A stretch of DNA of 5,870 nt from Candidatus Zixiibacteriota bacterium. Lineage in GTDB: Bacteria > Zixibacteria > MSB-5A5 > GN15 > FEB-12. Shown here piece after piece: positions 5,231-5,870 of this stretch (its first letter is position 1; every line of letters begins with the position of its first letter). Both the position numbers and the translations under genes were made by a program. The stretch is taken from NCBI GenBank assembly GCA_022564135.1, contig JADFLZ010000157.1, positions 1 through 5,870 on the forward strand, read 5' to 3'. The notes under the pieces are model-generated. The model had not been told where the DNA came from, did not search any database, and worked only from the letters and a program-made list of their open reading frames with translations.

Positions 5231-5623
5231 TTAACGTTTCGAATACTGGAACTTCTTACGGGCTTTCGGCTGACCATATTTTTTACGCTCAACTGCTCTG
5301 GGGTCACGGGTCAAAAAGCCTTCTTTTTTCAGGGCCGGCCGTAATTCCGGGTCCAGCAGAATAAGCGCTCTGGCTATGCCCAATCTGATTGCTCCAGCCT
5401 GACCGGAAAGACCCCCACCGGAGGTAGTGCAAACAATATCAAGCTGACCAGCCATTTCTAAAGCTTCCAGCGGCTCGCTGGCATACTGCAGTACGGTATC
5501 TCTGAGCAGATAATCTCTGGCCTTCTTCTTATTAATTATAAAAGAGCCTTTACCCTGAGATATAGTAACTCTGGCAGTTGATTCTTTACGTCTTCCGGTT
5601 GCTGCGAATTTATTGTCGGTCAT
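5231..5623 (-). CDS. rpsI: 30S ribosomal protein S9
   Basis: S9 sits in the 30S head, and its C-terminal tail reaches the P-site tRNA. At 130 residues it has the E. coli length. It shows GRRKESTARV near the N-terminus (10-19), the Gly-rich SGGGLSGQAGAIRLGIARAL block (about 68-87), LTRDPRAVERKKYGQPKARKKFQ and the strictly conserved SKR end, whose terminal Arg contacts the tRNA anticodon stem. The gene follows rplM after only 12 nt. An AGGA overlapping the rplM stop codon, about 10 nt from the ATG, is the likely ribosome-binding site, so translation is probably coupled to L13. The rplM-rpsI pair is one of the most conserved gene couples in bacteria. Confidence 0.98.
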   Translation of the reverse strand: MTDNKFAATGRRKESTARVTISQGKGSFIINKKKARDYLLRDTVLQYASEPLEALEMAGQLDIVCTTSGGGLSGQAGAIRLGIARALILLDPELRPALKKEGFLTRDPRAVERKKYGQPKARKKFQYSKR

Positions 5624-5635
5624 TTATAATCAATC

Positions 5636-5870
5636 CTATTTGTTAATCGCCAGTAATTCTGGTTTCTGGGCAGCATGCTCATGTTTGGCTCCGGCATAGA
5701 CATGCAGTTTCTTCAGCATTTTCCGGCCAAGCTTGTTTTTTGGCAGCATTCCTCTTACGGCATGGATAAAAACATATTCAGGCGTCGACTGCATTTTTTT
5801 CTTAAACGATGTCTCTTTTAATCCGCCCGGATAACCAGAGTATCTGTAGTACATGTTTTGTTCTAGTTTT
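5636..5870 (-). CDS. rplM: 50S ribosomal protein L13, 3' part (start lies beyond the window)
   Basis: L13 is an early 50S assembly protein binding 23S rRNA. Only the C-terminal 77 or so residues are in the window. The frame stays open from an ATG at 5854 to the right edge, reading KLEQN before it, so that Met is internal, as expected (the usual motif there is K..YYRHSGYPGG). Visible blocks are MYYRYSGYPGGLKET, AVRGMLPKNKLGRKMLKKLHVYAG and HEHAAQKPE, all diagnostic for the L13 C-terminal half. Full-length L13 is about 142 residues, so roughly the first 65 to 70 residues and any operon promoter lie outside. The stop TAG overlaps the presumed rpsI ribosome-binding site. Confidence 0.97.
   Translation of the reverse strand, partial: KLEQNMYYRYSGYPGGLKETSFKKKMQSTPEYVFIHAVRGMLPKNKLGRKMLKKLHVYAGAKHEHAAQKPELLAINK

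Overview
The window is a stretch of ordinary bacterial chromosome. Its right 3.5 kb is a single minus-strand block: rplM (3' part only), rpsI, rpsB, tsf, pyrH and frr. Every protein in this block is recognisable end to end by family motifs. The left 1.9 kb holds three less conserved genes. Two encode exported proteins of unassigned function, so the cell probably has an outer membrane: one has a signal peptide, the other a signal peptide plus a beta-barrel-like body ending in Phe. The joining of rplM-rpsI directly to rpsB-tsf-pyrH-frr differs from E. coli, where these are two loci. It is familiar from the Fibrobacterota-Chlorobi-Bacteroidota side of the tree and from related candidate phyla such as Zixibacteria. 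That placement is inference only; no 16S or other decisive marker is present.

Layout: 57-719 (-) is a secreted protein. 720-858 is a divergent spacer carrying a widely spaced inverted repeat. 859-1299 (+) is a tandem-CBS protein. 1296-1907 (+) is a small outer-membrane-like protein whose start overlaps the CBS stop by 4 nt and whose base composition is much more AT-rich than its neighbours. 1908-2361 is a gene-free convergent spacer filled with palindromic repeats, and the reading frames across it are artefacts of those repeats. 2362-5870 (-) is the translation and nucleotide operon.

Functionally, the operon links ribosome assembly (L13, S9, S2), elongation (EF-Ts), ribosome recycling (RRF) and pyrimidine nucleotide supply (UMP kinase). 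Gaps are short (12, 38 and 28 nt, plus a 1-nt overlap at tsf/pyrH). The exception is the 122-nt rpsI-rpsB gap, which contains mutually exclusive stem-loops and a TTGACA box, and so is the most likely place for separate control of rpsB-tsf.

I see no mobile-element protein, CRISPR array, RNA gene or defence system. The points most worth a second look are the composite repeat cluster at 1955-2341, the low-GC outer-membrane-like gene, and the possible rpsB leader.
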